A DNA stretch of 64,000 nt from Istiophorus platypterus (Eukaryota; Chordata; Actinopteri; Istiophoriformes; Istiophoridae). The notes under the pieces are model-generated. The model did no database searches. It saw only the letters and a list, made by a program, of their open reading frames with translations, and was not told where the DNA came from. Positions 58,901 to 64,000 of this stretch are shown in pieces; position 1 is the first letter of the stretch; the number at the start of each line of letters is the position of its first letter. The stretch covers positions 27,373,527 through 27,437,526 of the forward strand of contig CM029121.1 in the NCBI GenBank assembly GCA_016859345.1, given 5' to 3'. The translations under genes and the position numbers were made by a program.

Positions 58901-59124
58901 TCTGATATACGACACGTATCTAACAGGCACTGTTGCACAGACGTTAACCTTCACAAGCAGTTGCTATTAAGCATCAAGTAAAAAGTACGTTTTTTGTCAT
59001 TATTATTTTAGTTTATTTTGTCCTCATGTGGAGCATATTACTTTTAAGATGTGTTTGATCAAATCACCAGAAAGTTAGAAATATCGTTTTAGCACAGGAG
59101 GTTTGTTTGCTCTGGACTTAGAGG

Positions 59125-59460
59125 GAACTTGGGGCGTCGGGGCTCTGACGTCGTGGGTAAGTAGGGGCCCTCAGTTACGAGTATTCATCCTGAGTGGAAC
59201 GTGAATGTCTGGACCAAAATTCATGACAATCTGTCTGGTAGTAGACGACATATTTTCTTGAAAACCATGAATGTCAACCTGCTGGTGGCGCTACAGGAGG
59301 AAAATCCAGAAGATCACAGAAAGCAGTAGGGTTCAACCTCCGGGAACCGTGAATGTCTGCACTAAAATTTCATGGCAATCATCCAGCGGACGGAGTTGAT
59401 TGGACCAGCTGCCTGATCTTTACCCGCTAAAAACAAGACGGACTGAATGTTAAAATCCTT
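59125..59460 (+). repeat. dispersed 'aattcatcctgag' family, copy 4
   Basis: The longest copy of the family in the window. It has two tandem 'gaatgtctg-accaaaat...catgacaat/catggcaatc' modules and two 'ggtggcgctac'-type segments, and shares phrases with the copies at 10.2, 12.3 and 17.6 kb. Confidence 0.7.
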
Positions 59461-59689
59461 AAAACAACGTATTAAAAACAATCTACAATCTGACGCGAGT
59501 TGCTATAGCAGCAGCCGCCGTCTCACCTGGAAGGTGAGTGACTGCTCCTCCAGATAATCGGGCCACAGCCGTCACTCTGGTCGTCCTGTTACATGACGCA
59601 CACTGTATTTGAATAACAGGTTTTTTTTCTTTTAACCAGCAAAGACTGCACCTCTGTTTGACTACGCAGGTCACCTGTGTGTGTGTGTG

Positions 59690-59884
59690 TTCAGCAGGCG
59701 TGGCGGCTGCCGCGGGTTCGAAGCACAGACAGCACAGACCCCGAGAGCCGAACGTGGCCGACTGAAGCTCGGCGGCAGAGAGCGGCGAAAGGTCAAAAGT
59801 CAGCGGCCGCCCGAACACAGCGGAGAAGAGATGACACTCGGATGAAAGCGGAGGGAAAAAAAAAGCCTGGACAGAGACTCTCAG
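59690..59884 (+). other. possible non-coding first exon of a downstream gene
   Basis: A CpG-rich, low-repeat block ending in a consensus-like donor (actctcag|GTAATG). No ATG-initiated frame of note. It could be a 5' UTR exon of a plus-strand gene continuing to the right, but no transcript evidence is available here. Confidence 0.25.
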
Positions 59885-61631
59885 GTAATGTGGCTGTTGT
59901 TTCTCTTTATCATCTACGTCCAGAGTCACATATTCACTTTCATCTGGTTTTATTCATTTCGGGACACAAAGAAAAAAAAAACCTATAAAACATTACGGAT
60001 GTTAAAAAATTCCCATCCCGTAGTGAACCTCTGTCCACGGACGACTCCTGCCTGTGTCTCGGTGATCCACGGCTCACTCGTCTGTTTGTCTTCCTGTGTT
60101 GTTTTCTTTCTGTCCCGTCTTTTTCTTTTCTCTAATTCTTTCCTCCGAACTTTCCCCTTTTTGATTTCCCCTGCGTCATATCATTTTTTTCTGTTCCTCC
60201 CTTCCCTCTGCCACTTTTATTTTTTTTGCCTTCTTTCTTCCCCAACTCTTTGTTACTCTCTTTTGTCCCGTCTTTCTTGCTGTTTCCATTCTTCCCTCAT
60301 TTCCCCTGTTCTTCCTCTCCTTTCTCTCCCTTGTTCTTCCCCTCCTCCTCCTCTTTTTCTTTTTCCTCCTGTCGTCCTTATTTTCCTCTCTTCTGCCCTT
60401 TTGTTGCATTTTCTTTATTCCCTTCCTCCCTTCCTCCTTTCATTGTCTTTCTTCTATCTTTCTTTTTTTGGCCTCACTGTCTTTCTTCTTCCTTTATTTC
60501 TTCCACTCCTCTTTTTTTTATATTTTTTATATATATATATGAGCCAGAGCTTTGTTTCAGACAACATGGTGGTGGCGGCAGTGGCGGCTGCATCATGTGG
60601 CTTTTATCCATCCTGTCCAACATCTGCGGCCGCGGTCGAAGTAAAGTGGGCGGATGTTGGAAGGTTCCTGCCCTGGGAAATAGATGCATGGCCCCAGCCC
60701 ATCGGATGCTGGTGCCGACGCTGCCGATGCCCGAAAGCTGACCAGTGCGACAGAAGGAGAATAACTGGCTTTAAAGGAAACAGTATTTGAAAATTATGGT
60801 CCGCAAACTTTGGGGCCGACGGCAGCTTCGTCTGAGGTTTGGTTGCGGCGACGCTTTGTTTACATTCGGCTCCTCCAATGAAGGAGTTTGACTCCGGTGT
60901 TGTGCTTCAGGCGGAGCAGGAAGTTGGCTTGTTTTTGTCACAGACCACTTTCACTGTTTGAACAGACAAAATAGATGTTTGGAAAGAGGCCCGGCGCTGT
61001 TGATGTGTTCTCCTGCTGATTACGGCCTGGATGGAGGGAGGAGGCGTTTCCTCTCCCTGATCAAACAGCTTTTGGGCTTTGTTGTTTTTTTTTTTCTCAG
61101 GGAAAATTCTGGTCTCTCTGGTCGGGTCGACGCCACCTTCCTTCCTCTTCTGCCGTTTTCGCTCAGGGCAGCACACATCAGAAACTCTTCGTCCTCAGCC
61201 CGTCGCCCGGCGGAGAGCGAAGGAAGGGATGTCGGCTTTACTTTAAAACTCGTCACCAGTGAGTAAAAGATTTCAGCTGAGCTTTAATCCCTGAGACGCG
61301 TTTGCCATTATTTCGGTAGAGTTTTGCATCTGTTTGTAAAGAGAAAAGTCGCATCATGTCATCATCTTTTGTGTTTTCTGCCATTGGGGAGAGGAGGCGT
61401 TTTCTGCCCGTCGCTTTTAACATCAGCTGCATCGTGGGAAATGTAGGACCCACAGTTGTTAAGAGCGCGACTCAAACGAGAGACTAAAACTCAGGAAATC
61501 TCAGCCTCTGCTGCTTCTCTCTCTACCATTCTTGTTTTAATCCGTCTCTCGTGAGGCCCCAGACTTGTGTAAAAATAAAAGTCCGGCATACTCCTTTAAG
61601 ACACGCGACTCACTCGAAACAATGTGAACAG

Positions 61632-61988
61632 TAGCTGTGTCTCAATTCAGGGCGGCCGCATCCTTTTGAAGGCTGCATATAAGGTAGTGACTGTTTCGCA
61701 GCGGCGAGACAAGGCCTACGTATGGTTATGGTTTCCCGGGAAACGACACTTTTCCTTCGTTTCCCCGGAAACCCAAGGGGAGCAGCCCAACCAATCCCAA
61801 GATTCGTTGTGACCCAGCTTATGTATCACCATGGAATCATTTTACTGCAGATAGCCTCTGCAAAAAAACAGTGGTGGAGGATAAACAAGAAATGCTCCAT
61901 AGACCGGACTGCCTCATTTTGGTTTGGCCCTCGTGGTCATCGAAGGCGTCCTTCGAAGGATGCTACTCACGAATTGAGACACAGCCTA
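61632..61988. mobile_element. MITE with 'GCTGTGTCTCAATTC' terminal inverted repeats
   Basis: The left end TAGCTGTGTCTCAATTC and the right end GAATTGAGACACAGCCTA are inverted repeats. Their inner parts ('gcatccttttgaaggctgc' against 'ggcgtccttcgaaggatgc') extend the symmetry. At about 357 bp with no coding capacity, it is a non-autonomous DNA transposon of a type common in teleosts. Confidence 0.85.
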
Positions 61989-63112
61989 TTTTCGTTGTAA
62001 ATGTAAAAAGAAGAGCGTGATGATTCCTCAAACCAACTTTCCAGGAGGTTTTAAGGAAACGACGGTACTTCCAGGATGCCTGCCTCGGTTTCCTGGTCCA
62101 GACCAGTTCCAGATGCTTCGGTCCAGACTTCAGGAATGACTGGAGGAAGAATTTAGAATGATTTCCTCTATCGGCAGCGTGTTGTGTGAATCAACTCGTC
62201 AGTGTTGGAAGCATCGAGATGGGGTGTTGTTATCAGTGTGAATCACTCTGTTGGGTTAATGTGCTGCCACTGCTGTTTGTTCATGGTGGAGGCCCACGGG
62301 TGGATCGCCACTCGGCCGTATCTGCAGAGTTTAGTGGCTGCACTGTTTGATTTTCTACGTCACTGCTGTTAGGAAACATCCAATCTCCAGTTCAGGAGTC
62401 TCCTGTGTCCAAAAATAGCTGTGCAGTGATTGGTTTTATGGCTTCTGTGGTGATATTTCTGCCCAGCTCTGTTTGTCTTTTGTAATTGGATTACTTCCCT
62501 TTGTTATTGACTGTGGGTGAACTGCGACTCAGAAATAATACTAACTCGGCGTCTTTCACCGTTTTTGTTCGTGGGTACGTGGTCGAGTCTCCAGCCTTCA
62601 GGTGTTCGGCCCTGAGGTCTGAGATCCTTCCAAAGGTCCCGATGGAGCCTCGGCCTTGGGGGGGCAATCTTCAGCCCAACGTTAGATGGCTTGAATTCCA
62701 AAATTTTTAAGGTCAAGGTAACTTATAGCATCTGAGGTATTTTGCCACACCTGCACCAACAGGTTGTCCATTCATTCATCCAGCCTGGAACAATCTGGAA
62801 GTGACCACCGGTCATTCAGCATAAACTCAGTAAAGTCTGTTTCGTAACAAACAATGAAACCCTGAGAATTCCCCTGTATTTCATGAATTCGTTCACTGTT
62901 GCTCTCCAAAACTCGTGTCTATCTTTGAGCTCTTAAAAACGTGTTGACTTTATTTCCTTCCATCATTTTTAAAATAGATTTTTGAGGTATATTAAACCCA
63001 GTATTGTTTACATCCATGGTAAGTAGCTAGCAGTCGTCTTGTTCCCTGCCTTTGCTGTTGATGCTGGAGCCAGCAACGCCTCCCGCGACCAACAGGAAAC
63101 TATCTTGTTTCC

Positions 63113-63345
63113 AGAGCTCCTCATCTTCCTCATCCTCCTCATCATCATGCCTTCCATCCATCCACGAATAGCCAATTTATCTCACCCCACGCTTAATGCA
63201 TCGACTTCATGGGCTCCACCCACCACCGCGGACCTGCCGCGGACGTCCCACCCCATCGTCATCAACCCCACCACCGTCGCCCACACCAACACAACCATCA
63301 ATCCAGCCGCCAAATTCTTCAATGACCTCCTGGACCAGATCCCCC
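63113..63345 (+). CDS. possible coding exon of an unidentified gene
   Basis: An open frame flanked by a plausible acceptor (cttgtttccag, AG at 63,111-63,112) and a consensus donor (CCCCC|GTAAGT, GT at 63,346). From the in-frame ATG at 63,147 it reads MPSIHPRIANLSHPTLNAST... and ends ...AAKFFNDLLDQIP. It has several N-x-S/T sites (NLS, NAS, NPT, NTT). The Ser/Thr/Pro- and Asn-rich composition could be an extracellular stalk, but I recognise no family. The preceding Leu/Ile-rich stretch comes from a CTC/ATC low-complexity tract and need not be a membrane segment. It may not be a real exon. Confidence 0.25.
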
Positions 63346-63537
63346 GTAAGTTACCAAACGCCAGCTCTGCCTAAACCATCCTCCACCTCTAACCAATCCA
63401 CTGCTGCCGCTCGACAAAAAAACAAAACCTTAGGATCCAAGGATCTGTGTTTTGTTCGTTCAAACTCACACTTTCCAGATGTGTTTTCTGCAGAATTTCC
63501 TTGAAGCAACAAAAGTGAAGGTAGTAGTTCAATTTGA

Positions 63538-63590
63538 CTTCAATTCAATTTTATTTATATAGCACCATATCATAACAGACGTTATCTTCT
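63538..63590 (+). repeat. fragment of the 'tttatatagc' teleost repeat
   Basis: 'caattcaattttatttatat' followed by 'agcaccatatcataaca' matches the 5' end of the repeat at 58,262. Confidence 0.7.
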
Positions 63591-63689
63591 GTGAAAAAGT
63601 TTCCACTGTGACTGATGTTTCAAGTCCTAGGTTCATTTTAATAAAAGTACAAGAGTGTTAGTATCAAAAGTGAAAACGACCACTATGCA

Positions 63690-63770
63690 GAATAATGACC
63701 TGGGGGTCGGGGCCCCTCCACAGGGCCACCAGGTAAACCTGAGGGGTCTTTAGATTATTTATGGGAAGGA
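63690..63770 (+). repeat. dispersed repeat fragment shared with 0.8 kb
   Basis: 'gacctgggggtcggggcccc' and 'gccaccaggtaaacctgag' are the inverted counterpart of about 800-870 at the other end of the window. Confidence 0.65.
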
Positions 63771-64000
63771 AGAAGAAACAATGTTCTAATACAAAAATCT
63801 GGTTAAATTTTTTTTTAACATTTTGTTTAATCTTTCCTATTTTGTGAAATATTGGATAATTGATGTGAAATTTGAAACCTGAATCTAAAAGGTTGCCAGT
63901 AAAATAGTTGTAGTTAAAAAAAGAAACAAACAAGGAGGCGCTTGTTGGATCTGACGACGATGAGACATAAAACAGGTGTTCTCTCTGTATTAAAGCAGAA

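Larger units (their letters stand above)
57520..64000. other. region downstream of dld, no identified gene
   Basis: Apart from the repeats and the two low-confidence exon candidates, I see no gene here. A T/C-rich polypyrimidine tract fills about 60,080-60,540 and creates a long but meaningless open frame. At 60,551-60,560 'gctttgtttcag' resembles an acceptor in front of a Cys-rich frame ending at 60,790, which I do not recognise. Confidence 0.5.

Noticed and set aside
59888..60790. 300-codon plus-strand open frame rich in Phe/Leu/Ser
   Set aside because: Most of it is a T/C polypyrimidine tract. The apparent membrane segments are compositional. Only the last part is noted as a weak finding.

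Overview
This is vertebrate nuclear DNA, almost certainly from a percomorph-type teleost fish. Exons are split by GT-AG introns. Microsatellites of (CA)n, (GT)n, (AT)n and GGAT are dense. Several dispersed repeats match fish families I know from memory: elements ending in the CCACTG-type hAT end, a 'tgtgtctcaattc' MITE, an AGCTGCAAC-ended MITE, and a 'tttatatagc' repeat. No operons, CRISPR arrays, rRNA genes or convincing tRNA genes were seen.

Layout. (1) 1-31,900, minus strand: the 5' end of ptprz1 (receptor-type tyrosine phosphatase zeta). Exon 1 (signal peptide) is at 31,480-31,540 and exon 2 at 5,102-5,164, separated by a 26.3-kb intron. Exon 3 and the rest of the gene lie beyond the left edge. 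The intron holds repeats, microsatellites and some unexplained unique blocks. (2) 31,900-43,390: intergenic, with an old hAT-type element, a tRNA-SINE-like fragment and a ~300-bp trinucleotide array. (3) 43,398-46,009, plus strand: a TRIM-family E3 ubiquitin ligase whose whole 555-residue coding region is in one exon. A perfect ISRE-type motif and a plausible non-coding first exon lie upstream. (4) 47,550-57,520, plus strand: a complete 14-exon dld gene for mitochondrial dihydrolipoamide dehydrogenase (E3). All exon phases join cleanly to a 508-residue protein with every catalytic motif, behind a promoter carrying CRE and NRF1 motifs. (5) 57,520-64,000: dispersed repeats, a MITE, and weak signs of a further plus-strand gene (a possible non-coding exon ending at 59,884 and a possible coding exon ending at 63,345) that I cannot identify.

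The genes are unrelated in function: a neural/glial receptor phosphatase, a probably interferon-inducible ubiquitin ligase and a core mitochondrial enzyme. I found no new multigene system. The observations most worth a second look are the 47-copy GT repeat abutting the splice acceptor of dld exon 13, the intronless TRIM gene with a shortened PRY region and a 23-serine linker, the ISRE upstream of it, and a 3-codon upstream ORF before the ptprz1 start.
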